This document shows, piece after piece, positions 30,398 to 36,590 of a stretch of DNA of 36,646 bases. Source of the DNA: a virus; IMG/VR virus record IMGVR_UViG_3300005264_000096, positions 1 through 36,646 of that record, one strand, 5' to 3'. The notes beneath the pieces were generated by a model that had not been told where the DNA came from, did no database searches, and was given only the letters and a program-made list of their open reading frames with translations. Positions within the stretch are counted from its first letter, which is position 1, and every line of letters begins with the position of its first letter. The position numbers and the translations under genes were made by a program.

Positions 30398-31120
30398 ATG
30401 GGAAAATACAACAAAATAGACATTGCTTTAGGCTTAAAGCCTAATATTAGTACTGTTTACAAGTACGGAGCTGGTAAGGTCGGAACTTCTTTTAGTCCTA
30501 TTTGGGATAATGGAGGAGCTTATAATTGGATAACGACAGCTACAAAATTACAGGTTGTCTCTTCGGACACGGACGATGTAAACGGAGGGGCAGGTGCTTG
30601 GACTATTAAGATTTACGGTCTTGATGAAAATTGGAACGAAATATCAGAGACTATCGAACTAGACGGAACGTCTGCCGTTGAAACCGCAAATACTTATATT
30701 AGATGTTATAGGGCAATAATAATGTCAGGGGGTACAAGAATAGGACTTGCTGGAGATATAACCATTTACGAAACAGGAAGCCCCTCCAAAATAGTTGCAT
30801 CGGTGTTGGAGGAAAAAAATCAAACACACATGGCAATTTATACAATCCCTGCAAACAAAACGGCATTAATTGCGAATGCAGATGCAAACGCAGGTAAAGG
30901 AAAAGAGGCAGAGGTTGAATTATTGATTAAAGAAAACATTATAGGAGATGAGGTTGATTTGGTAAAAGCAACTAGGTATATTTATCAAAATTCATTCTCA
31001 AGAGTTTATAATTCCCCTCGTAAATTGAAAGAGAAGACGGATATATGGGTTAGGGGTAAGTCAGCATTAGGGCCTGTAAATTTATCAGCAAGTTTTGAAA
31101 TTTGCCTTTTTGATATTTAA
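30398..31120 (+). CDS. Virion structural protein, head-fibre/decoration-like (240 aa)
   Basis: The middle of the protein (GGAGAWTIKIYGLDENWNEI, then SETIELDGTSAVETANTYIR, then GDITIYE) matches a pattern I recall from many virion structural proteins annotated as capsid or tail fibre. It is a beta-sandwich with the conserved G-L-D-x-x-W-N-E-I-S-E-T. The C-terminal half is also beta-rich (IPANKTALIANADANAGKGK). It could decorate the head or form part of a fibre. Confidence 0.65.
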   Translation: MGKYNKIDIALGLKPNISTVYKYGAGKVGTSFSPIWDNGGAYNWITTATKLQVVSSDTDDVNGGAGAWTIKIYGLDENWNEISETIELDGTSAVETANTYIRCYRAIIMSGGTRIGLAGDITIYETGSPSKIVASVLEEKNQTHMAIYTIPANKTALIANADANAGKGKEAEVELLIKENIIGDEVDLVKATRYIYQNSFSRVYNSPRKLKEKTDIWVRGKSALGPVNLSASFEICLFDI

Positions 31121-31134
31121 AAAAAGAGTAGGAG

Positions 31135-31839
31135 ATGACACAAGAAATATTGATAACGTTAATTACAGCATTCTTAGGAAGTGCAACGACTATATTAACA
31201 TTTTGGATAAAAACCAAAAATGATAATAAAAAATTGTTATTAGTCGTTGCAAATGAGAATAATAAGATATTAACGGAGGTCTCAAAAAATGATAAGATGC
31301 AGACTGAACGATTAGAGTATCAGTCTGCCCAACTTCAACGTTTAGAAAATAGAATAAAAGGAGTTGAGGCAAAAGTTAACAATTTGCAAGTAACAAGCTC
31401 GTTAATTCAAAATGATGTCGCAGAAAATAAAGAACTACACAAATATAGCCGTTTTTATGGAGACCTAGCAACAGAAATAGATGACGAGCATATATCATGT
31501 ATTGATGAGTATGGAATTAAAAGGCGAACTCCTACTTATGACGAACTCGGAGCAATAAAAGAAGCCATAAAAGACGTGCTTTTCACTGTTATTAAGAAGA
31601 ATTTTAATGTAGCAAACAGACGTTATATAAATGATTTATTTGATATTAAATTAAATGCAATAATAAATAACGATTATAATGATTTAAAACAGTCGTTTAT
31701 ATCATTTTCCTCTACGATTTACAATATTTGCAACAAAAAAGAAAACGGAGTAAGAAGGCTTGCTATGACAGAGAAAACAAAAGAATTTATACAAGAGGTG
31801 TATTCTGTATATATAGGAATAAAAAAAGAGGCTATTTAA
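31135..31839 (+). CDS. Membrane-anchored coiled-coil protein, possible holin or lysis factor (234 aa)
   Basis: Residues 4-24 are one hydrophobic helix (EILITLITAFLGSATTILTF). A charged coiled coil (about 30-100; RLEYQSAQLQRLENRIKGVE) and a helical C-terminal domain follow. It is the last gene of the late operon, a common site for lysis genes, but no holin family is clear and no endolysin was found next to it. The TTTAAA around its stop lies inside a two-way terminator. Confidence 0.5.
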   Translation: MTQEILITLITAFLGSATTILTFWIKTKNDNKKLLLVVANENNKILTEVSKNDKMQTERLEYQSAQLQRLENRIKGVEAKVNNLQVTSSLIQNDVAENKELHKYSRFYGDLATEIDDEHISCIDEYGIKRRTPTYDELGAIKEAIKDVLFTVIKKNFNVANRRYINDLFDIKLNAIINNDYNDLKQSFISFSSTIYNICNKKENGVRRLAMTEKTKEFIQEVYSVYIGIKKEAI

Positions 31840-31848
31840 AGCCTCTTT
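31825..31848. terminator. Two-way terminator between converging operons
   Basis: AAAGAGGC (31825-31832) pairs with GCCTCTTT (31841-31848) across an 8-base loop. It has T-rich flanks when read leftward and TTT when read rightward. The stop codons of both converging genes (31837-31839 on + and 31836-31838 on -) lie in the loop. Confidence 0.85.
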
Positions 31849-32063
31849 AATCTATGTTTTAAACTTTTCAAAGAATAAAATTTCCGCTTGTTATCTTTCA
31901 CTAAGTAATACCCTTCTATTTTATTTTTGAAACTCCGTTTTATTTTTCGTTCAGAAATATACTTAAATTTACATAATTTATCTTTAATTTTATATGCTTT
32001 TCGAGATAAAGTTTTGTCCTTTATTTTATAATTGTCAAACCCTATTAACTCGTACATACTCAT
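31836..32063 (-). CDS. Small basic protein beyond array B (75 aa)
   Basis: The product (MSMYELIGFDNYKIKDKTLS onward) is very basic and ends LKSLKHRLKRL, suggesting RNA or DNA contact. No family was recognised. Its first 13 codons and leader lie in the 89-bp sequence repeated at 13157-13245, where a truncated copy exists. It is last on the leftward strand and ends in the shared terminator. Confidence 0.55.
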   Translation of the reverse strand: MSMYELIGFDNYKIKDKTLSRKAYKIKDKLCKFKYISERKIKRSFKNKIEGYYLVKDNKRKFYSLKSLKHRLKRL

Positions 32064-32112
32064 ATAATTATAGCGTTATTAGTACAATGGCGGTAAATAA
32101 AGCATCCTGTTA
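32024..32112 (-). repeat. 89-bp inverted repeat, copy at the distal edge of array B
   Basis: It matches the reverse complement of 13157-13245 with one difference. Reading along the minus strand it begins inside the closing box of the last cassette (GCACTTAAC, shared only from TAAC) and ends 40 bases into the small basic protein gene. Confidence 0.95.
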
Positions 32113-32119
32113 AGTGCAA

Positions 32120-32446
32120 CTAAGCAACCGATATATTAGACAATTCTTCTTCTAATTCTTCAATTCTTTTTTCTGCATTATTTAAGTCCTCACTTAAATC
32201 AGTTAATTGGTCGTTTGCTTTATCTCTCATTTCAGAATTTAAGTCTCGCAATTCTTCGATATTTGTTTCTACTTCTTCTGTAAAAATAAGTTTAAAGTAT
32301 TTATCAGTCATTTCCGATTTGTAATCATCGGAAATATTTGGTTGTATGTCGTCTATTAAATCGCCTAAATACTGCTCAACCCATTCTGATATTGAGTTTA
32401 AATTGGCATTTATTGTTGGACATGTTTGTTTGAAGTCTAGTTCCAT
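32120..32446 (-). CDS. Unknown acidic coiled-coil cassette protein (108 aa)
   Basis: The start at 32446 is chosen, because the longer frame from 32524 would run through the cassette leader and start box. The product begins MELDFKQTCPTINANLNSIS. It has an acidic helical body, and a clear heptad coiled coil lies at the end (DLNNAEKRIEELEEELSNIS). No family was recognised. It is the last cassette of array B. Confidence 0.6.
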   Translation of the reverse strand: MELDFKQTCPTINANLNSISEWVEQYLGDLIDDIQPNISDDYKSEMTDKYFKLIFTEEVETNIEELRDLNSEMRDKANDQLTDLSEDLNNAEKRIEELEEELSNISVA

Positions 32447-32509
32447 TTTTTGATATATTTTATAATAGTTTGTATTTTGATATTTATAAGCCTGAAAAGT
32501 AAAAATAAA

Positions 32510-32581
32510 GCACTTAACAGGCAATTTGAAGTCAGTTTTGCGAAAAGCAAAACCGCCTCAATATTGCTATTCGTTAAGTGC
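32510..32581 (-). repeat. attC-like site B2
   Basis: On the minus strand the 5' box is GCACTTAAC (forward 32573-32581) and the 3' box is GTTAAGTGC (forward 32510-32518). Arms at forward 32520-32541 and 32547-32568 pair over about 20 bases (GGCAATTTGAAG..GTTTTGC with GCAAAACC..ATTGCT), with one bulged base and a 5-base loop. This is the clearest attC-like palindrome in the window. Confidence 0.85.
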
Positions 32582-32583
32582 AA

Positions 32584-32910
32584 CTAAAACGGAAACACAC
32601 CAGACCATTCTTCCAATAAATCTAAGGTTGCTCCAACAAACTCAGAATTATTTTTTACTAAATTTTGAGTTTTATATAAAAGTCTTAATTTTCTTTCTGC
32701 CGTTTCAGTCAGTGGTAGTTTTTGGTTTTCAATAATTGGAGTATTTACAAACCGTAATCTTTCTGCGAAAACTGTAATTATATCGCCTTTTTCGGTTTGC
32801 ACTATTGCTACGCTTTCATTATCTGCATCAAATCCAAATTTATGAACAAATACAACAATATCTTCTTTCATGTCTAATACTTTTTGTAAAATCGCTTTTC
32901 TTAATTCCAT
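32584..32910 (-). CDS. Unknown cassette protein (108 aa)
   Basis: The product (MELRKAILQKVLDMKEDIVV, then FVHKFGFDADNESVAIVQTE) has an alpha/beta pattern with a small beta-sheet core (GDIITVFAERLRFV) and a C-terminal helix. No family was recognised. The stop lies three bases before its closing box, and a leader of about 60 bases separates the start box from the ATG. Confidence 0.6.
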   Translation of the reverse strand: MELRKAILQKVLDMKEDIVVFVHKFGFDADNESVAIVQTEKGDIITVFAERLRFVNTPIIENQKLPLTETAERKLRLLYKTQNLVKNNSEFVGATLDLLEEWSGVFPF

Positions 32911-32972
32911 TTTAATAAATATTTTAATAGTTAATAATTCTTTTTATTTATAGCCTGAAAAGTGAAAATAAA

Positions 32973-33054
32973 GCACTTAACAGGCAATTTGAAAACATTA
33001 AAAAAATTAAAAAGAAATTTTTTAAACGTTTCAATATTGCTATTCGTTATATTT
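32973..33054 (-). repeat. attC-like site B3
   Basis: On the minus strand the 5' box is AAATATAAC (forward 33046-33054) and the 3' box is GTTAAGTGC (forward 32973-32981). The arms (forward 32982-33007 and 33018-33043) pair imperfectly through AT-rich sequence. The outer parts GGCAATTTGAAAAC and GTTTCAATATTGCT are the clearest. The preceding gene's stop codon lies inside the 5' box. Confidence 0.78.
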
Positions 33055-33472
33055 AACTCAAAGACCGCTCATATTCTTCTTTTGTGGCAGGTATGAAATT
33101 TTCTAACTTATAATGACTACCAAATAGTTTTTCATTTGTATTTGCTCGCCAATATTCTCTCCCTTTCCATTTTAGTAGCTCCCAATCTGGTTTTACAACT
33201 TGCGTTTCTGATTTTATATAAGTAGGTAATTCCTCTCGTTTTCGTTCTTCCCACCAATTTAATTTTTGAAAAAGATGTGGATACATTTCTAAATTAACAA
33301 CTTTTAATCCTGATAAATTATTAATTTTACATCTTTTTAAATTTGTTAGAATTTCAGAAACTTCAATTTCTGTATCTTTATATTTAATTCGTTCCAAAAT
33401 ATCATTTTTTTTAAAAATACTATTTGGATATTCTGCAATAATTTTAAATCTTGGACTTAATAAATTTTCCAT
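33053..33472 (-). CDS. Unknown cassette protein (139 aa)
   Basis: Residues 1-45 look like a small beta domain (RFKIIAEYPNSIFKKNDILE). A hallmark-like segment follows (NLEMYPHLFQKLNWWEERKR), then a beta/aromatic C-terminus (WKGREYWRANTNEKLFGSHY). I recall similar Y-P-h-L-F-x-x-L-x-W-W-E-x-R proteins in flavobacterial phages and prophages, with no known function. The box pair GTTATATTT and AAATATAAC encloses it. Confidence 0.62.
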   Translation of the reverse strand: MENLLSPRFKIIAEYPNSIFKKNDILERIKYKDTEIEVSEILTNLKRCKINNLSGLKVVNLEMYPHLFQKLNWWEERKREELPTYIKSETQVVKPDWELLKWKGREYWRANTNEKLFGSHYKLENFIPATKEEYERSLS

Positions 33473-33502
33473 ATTTTTATTTGTATTAAAATGATTATCA
33501 AT

Positions 33503-33690
33503 AAATATAACATAGCTTGGTGTCAGTGGCTTTTGCTATTGGTTTGTAAATTTACTTAGTTCTTATTTTTTACTTTTTGCTGTAAAAGCTTAATAATAAG
33601 AAACATAACATTTGCTTAAAACAAGCGTGAAAAACGCCAGTTTTAGAGCAGTTGCCGTTAAGGTTAATTAACGTATATTCGTTATAAATA
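33503..33690 (-). repeat. Composite attC-like region B4 with a possible empty cassette
   Basis: The region ends on the minus strand with GTTATATTT (forward 33503-33511). A first palindrome lies at forward 33613-33652 (TTGCTTAAAACAAGCG with CGCCAGTTTTAGAGCAG), bounded by CATAAC (33605-33610) and GTTAAGG (33658-33664). A further GTTATAAAT lies at 33682-33690. Between the two sites about 90 bases have no gene. AGTGGCTTTTGCTATTG at 33525 recurs at 12290 with one T fewer. The whole 222-bp gap holds only these structures. Confidence 0.65.
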
Positions 33691-33695
33691 ATTTC

Positions 33696-34088
33696 TTAGT
33701 TGATTGTAACAGGAAACCTTAATGGATTATCAGCAAAACTAATCTCGTCATGTTTGTCAATTGTTTCGGTTGAGAAAAACATCACATTGTGATTATTACC
33801 GACTTCAATAGGATAACAATTGTCTAGTTTCATTTTTGTAAAAGAATATTGCAAGCAAGAAATTTTAGTGTTTATTATATTGCCGAAAAATAAAACAGAT
33901 GCGTAATAATTCCATCTAATAGAAAATTCAACTCCTCTATTTTCAAATAGAATAGTTTTATAAAAGTTTTGAGATTTTTTAGCTAATTTAGAATCTTTAT
34001 TTTTAATAACTTTCACATTATCAAAATGTTTCTTTATAAACTTAACTGTTTTTTTGAATGATTTATTTTGATTTATTATAGTTCTCAT
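33696..34088 (-). CDS. Unknown protein at the border of array B (130 aa)
   Basis: The product starts basic (MRTIINQNKSFKKTVKFIKK) and continues with beta-rich aromatic sequence (GVEFSIRWNYYASVLFFGNI). No family was recognised. It begins only four bases after the preceding leftward gene, with no start box, so it belongs to the leftward operon rather than to a cassette. The array follows its stop. Confidence 0.55.
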   Translation of the reverse strand: MRTIINQNKSFKKTVKFIKKHFDNVKVIKNKDSKLAKKSQNFYKTILFENRGVEFSIRWNYYASVLFFGNIINTKISCLQYSFTKMKLDNCYPIEVGNNHNVMFFSTETIDKHDEISFADNPLRFPVTIN

Positions 34089-34092
34089 AATT

Positions 34093-34644
34093 TTATATTT
34101 TAGTCCAATTATTTAAAACCTCATTTATTTTTTTCTTTACTTTTTCGGGCATTGGAACAAAGTTCCCGTTTTCTAATTTTTCTTTAAAATCTTTGTTTTT
34201 TTGCTCAATTTTCAGTCTTTCAATTATCGTAATTCTCCGACTTGTATAATCTGCAAACGCTTGTAAAATGTACAAACCGCTTAAATTTCCGTATATTTTG
34301 CCGTGTTTCATTAATTTCATTTCTTTGAAAATCAAATAAATATCCGACAATTTTAAATAAAAATAATCATCTAAAATCAATAGAGCCGTCTCCTCTATCT
34401 GCTCAATTGACATTTGTTTTGTTATATCGTTATTCACAAATTTATTATATTTCAAAATCCACATTGATAAATAATCAATAGTAGCTTTTTCTCCTATATT
34501 TTGGCTCATATTAGCAACGCTTAAAGAATTTGATATAATTGCATGTTTTATTGTTTTTATTTCGTGTCGCATGCTTAAAATAGCGTTATCATGTATTAAT
34601 GCGACTTTATCCGTGTTTGTTTTATATTTTTCCATACTTCTCAA
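34093..34644 (-). CDS. Replication-associated phage protein, possible helicase-loader-like (183 aa)
   Basis: This helical protein has the segment YFYLKLSDIYLIFKEMKLMK, then HGKIYGNLSGLYILQAFADY. It resembles the K-L-T-D-x-x-x-F-x-x-x-x-K-x-G-x-Y-G-x-x-Y-G pattern I recall from proteins next to replication genes in Bacteroides phages. The basic C-terminus fits DNA or helicase contact. The gene overlaps the end of the initiator-like gene. A second ATG at 34635 would give 180 aa. Function is inference from order. Confidence 0.5.
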   Translation of the reverse strand: MRSMEKYKTNTDKVALIHDNAILSMRHEIKTIKHAIISNSLSVANMSQNIGEKATIDYLSMWILKYNKFVNNDITKQMSIEQIEETALLILDDYFYLKLSDIYLIFKEMKLMKHGKIYGNLSGLYILQAFADYTSRRITIIERLKIEQKNKDFKEKLENGNFVPMPEKVKKKINEVLNNWTKI

Positions 34645-35299
34645 TCAATTTTTTTTCTAATGGGTGTATATCTGTTTCTTTTAATTTAGGTTCATTTTTT
34701 TCGCTCCATTTTTCTTTATTTGTAAACCAAACACCCAGCCTCCTAGAAATTGAAAATGATCTCTCTTTTTCAAATCTCATTTTCTTATCTGTGTCTCCGT
34801 GTTCCGTCCAGTAAGCGTAAAAATTATTCAGTTCTCCTTTTTCTTGAAACTCTGCTTTATCAATAATCGCTTTTTCCATATTTTCAAAAATTACTTTACT
34901 TTTATTTAGGGGTGTTACAGGAGCGTTACGTACACTTTTGTAATGCGTTACATTTTTGCCAACTTCTTGGTTTTTACGCCATTCAGAAACACGTTTTTTT
35001 GTCTTTTCCTTTTTTATTTTGTATTTTTCTGCAACTTTTAATACATTTTCGTTAAAAACTTTACCTTTTTGATTAAAAAGTAATTCAATTTCAAATAAAA
35101 ATGAATAAATTTTCAATAATTTTTTACCTTTTATTTTTAATTGGAATAATAGAATTTGCTCTGAAACAGGACTCTCTGCAAATGCAATTTTTTCTAATAT
35201 TGCAAAAAACAATCCAGTTCCTTGATAACCAAAATTGATAAACAACTCTGTTATTTTTTCGTCCTGCATTGCATTACTATCATGTAAGAAGTATTTCAT
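34622..35299 (-). CDS. Replication-initiator-like protein, DUF4373-type N-terminus (225 aa)
   Basis: The N-terminus (MKYFLHDSNAMQDEKITELF, then INFGYQGTGLFFAILEKIAF) is the winged-helix domain found at the start of many Bacteroidota and Firmicutes phage replication proteins (DUF4373/Lin1244-like). A basic linker (KKTKKRVSEWRKNQ) and a C-terminal region FYAYWTEHGDTDKKMRFEKE, with the Y-W-x-E common to primosomal phage proteins, follow. It probably binds the origin and recruits host replication factors. The 106-bp gap just upstream carries two DnaA-box-like sequences. Confidence 0.68.
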   Translation of the reverse strand: MKYFLHDSNAMQDEKITELFINFGYQGTGLFFAILEKIAFAESPVSEQILLFQLKIKGKKLLKIYSFLFEIELLFNQKGKVFNENVLKVAEKYKIKKEKTKKRVSEWRKNQEVGKNVTHYKSVRNAPVTPLNKSKVIFENMEKAIIDKAEFQEKGELNNFYAYWTEHGDTDKKMRFEKERSFSISRRLGVWFTNKEKWSEKNEPKLKETDIHPLEKKLIEKYGKI

Positions 35300-35405
35300 T
35301 TATTCACATTTTTTTATTTCACAATTTTAAAGAAAAGAAGAGAGGTAAGGATTGTGAATAACCTTTTACAAGTTGTACGGCTCAACCTCTCCGCAAAGAT
35401 AACAA
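35300..35405. other. Candidate replication origin / structured leader
   Basis: TTATTCACA (35300-35308) and its complement TGTGAATAA (35353-35361) match the DnaA-box form TTATNCACA in inverted orientation. An AT-rich stretch lies between them. Next, GAGAGGT (about 35341) can pair with ACCTCTC (about 35388), and GTACAACTTGTA is near-palindromic. Read leftward, the stem is followed by a pyrimidine-rich run, so an attenuator for the initiator gene is an alternative. Confidence 0.5.
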
Positions 35406-35624
35406 TTATTTTATTAATCCTTGTTTTATAAGCTCTTTTTTTTGAGCCTCAAACGTTTTTTTTACGCAAAGCTCTAATCCTAAGGATTTTAATTTTGAGT
35501 TTAACTTCTTGATATTGTTTAGTATATAAGGCTTTGCAAAGTTCCCTTTATATCCGAATGTGGCGGAGAACTTTGTCCATGTTTTAAATTGTTCTTTTAC
35601 TTCCTTGTTTATTTCGTGTATCAT
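35406..35624 (-). CDS. Small basic protein downstream of NinG (72 aa)
   Basis: The product (MIHEINKEVKEQFKTWTKFS, then ATFGYKGNFAKPYILNNIKK) is basic and helical. No family was recognised. It overlaps the NinG stop by ATGA and precedes the origin-like region. A DNA-binding accessory role is only a guess. Confidence 0.5.
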   Translation of the reverse strand: MIHEINKEVKEQFKTWTKFSATFGYKGNFAKPYILNNIKKLNSKLKSLGLELCVKKTFEAQKKELIKQGLIK

Positions 35625-35995
35625 TTGTATTTATTTATAATGTTTAATAACTCGCTTTTACTCCATTTAAAATCTGCGTTTTTTTTGTACATTTCTGCAA
35701 TTCCTACCAATTTATCAAATTCTTCAATTCCTATTTTTTTAATAAGGTTTTCGGTGTAGGATTGTTTTATTTCGGGTTTAACCTCCATAAACGTATTGCA
35801 CTCTCTACATTGTCCGTGTACATTATTAGGATTGTATTTTAAAACAGGATAACTTCCTCCGCTAAAATAATGTCCAGCATCTGTAAATGGTCTTCCGCAA
35901 GAAATACAACCGCTGTTCTGGTCTCGCTCCCTTATTGCTTTATTGAATATATAGGACGCTTTTTTTTGCATCCAAGATAATGAGTTCCGTTTCAT
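35621..35995 (-). CDS. ninG: NinG/Rap-family recombination nuclease
   Basis: The 124-aa protein has the zinc and HNH-like motifs of lambda NinG: GCISCGRPF (Cys30, Cys33), AGHYFSGG (Gly41-His42), KYNPNNVHGQCRECNTFM (His60, Cys63, Cys66) and a C-terminal helix. Lambda NinG (Rap) is a structure-specific endonuclease acting on D-loops and Holliday-like junctions. It is first in the leftward operon, behind the divergent promoter region. It is shorter than lambda NinG, lacking part of the N-terminus. Confidence 0.85.
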   Translation of the reverse strand: MKRNSLSWMQKKASYIFNKAIRERDQNSGCISCGRPFTDAGHYFSGGSYPVLKYNPNNVHGQCRECNTFMEVKPEIKQSYTENLIKKIGIEEFDKLVGIAEMYKKNADFKWSKSELLNIINKYK

Positions 35996-36093
35996 ATTAT
36001 AATAATTAAAATTACAATTACAAATATTGCAATCGCAAATATTTTATTCCGTTCTTGCCTCCATTATTGACATTTTAAGTTACTTATTAAATG

Positions 36094-36145
36094 CAAATGT
36101 ACAAATTATGTTTTATAATAATAATAAATTAACATATTTTAACAC
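36094..36145 (-). promoter_or_regulatory. Leftward promoter with phased decamers
   Basis: Read leftward, decamers GTGTTAAAAT and ATGTTAATTT (forward 36136-36145 and 36126-36135) are followed after 24 bases by a perfect TACATTTG (forward 36094-36101). The -33 region is not a clear TTTG, as in activator-dependent promoters. It should drive ninG and the genes after it. The 36000-36090 stretch holds no supported gene. Confidence 0.65.
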
Positions 36146-36157
36146 AAAACATGTATT

Positions 36158-36220
36158 TAGTTAAAATATGTTAATGAATGTTAAAATGTTTTGAGTTATT
36201 AACTTTTATATTTAATATTG
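36158..36220 (+). promoter_or_regulatory. Rightward early promoter with phased decamers
   Basis: TAGTTAAAAT, ATGTTAATGA and ATGTTAAAAT (36158-36187) precede TTTG (36190-36193). TAATATTG (36213-36220) lies 19 bases on. With the leftward set it forms a back-to-back control region resembling a genetic switch. It starts the operon that continues across the junction into the exonuclease genes. Confidence 0.65.
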
Positions 36221-36242
36221 TGAACAATTAAAAATTAAAAAC

Positions 36243-36590
36243 ATGAACAATCCATTTGAAAATGCAGAGTTAATTAAGATAGAGGGGGGTTTTGAATATT
36301 CCGACCTTCTTTTATTAGAAGATTTCGGGAAATTAACTTTTTCGGAATTATTTGAAGAAATAAGAAATATAGAAATTCCGTTTCGAGCCGATTTTTTGAT
36401 ATTGAAAGATGTCAAAATAGAGTGCGTAAGCAAAGAACAAAAGTTTTTTGAGTTATCTATTAGCTTAGAATACTTTTTTGAGTACGAAAGTAATTTCAAA
36501 GGCTCAATTGAGGAACACAACACAAGTTGGGAAATAAACAATATAATTTTTTCAACTTTTGAAAATCTAATAAATTCATTAGTAAAATAA
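36243..36590 (+). CDS. Unknown first gene of the rightward early operon (115 aa)
   Basis: The product (MNNPFENAELIKIEGGFEYS onward) is acidic with an alpha/beta pattern. Long alternating hydrophobic segments occur (FRADFLILKDVKIECVSKEQ; KFFELSISLEYFFEYESNFK). No family was recognised. As the first gene behind the divergent decamer promoters it could be an early regulator or anti-host factor. The last part lies in the terminal repeat. Confidence 0.6.
   Translation: MNNPFENAELIKIEGGFEYSDLLLLEDFGKLTFSELFEEIRNIEIPFRADFLILKDVKIECVSKEQKFFELSISLEYFFEYESNFKGSIEEHNTSWEINNIIFSTFENLINSLVK

Larger units (their letters stand above)
32109..33511 (-). mobile_element. Integron-like gene cassette array B (leftward, no integrase)
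   Basis: Three one-gene cassettes lie head to tail on the minus strand. Read on that strand, start and closing boxes are GTTATATTT/AAATATAAC for the 33472 gene, GTTAAGTGC/GCACTTAAC for the 32910 gene and GTTAAGTGC/GCACTTAAC for the 32446 gene, all 9/9 complementary. Imperfect palindromes separate them. The last two cassettes share almost the same 5' leader (forward 32484-32530 and 32947-32993). The structure mirrors array A in opposite orientation. Confidence 0.8.

Noticed and set aside
32524-32910. Rightward frame at 32526-32735 as a gene
   Set aside because: It runs antisense through a cassette boundary and the 32910 gene, and its sequence has no protein-like pattern.
36001-36062. A leftward frame coding a hydrophobic peptide (FAIAIFVIVILIIII) that overlaps the ninG start
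   Set aside because: It has no usable start codon; a stop lies directly before it, and the nearby ATG is in another frame and ends after six codons.
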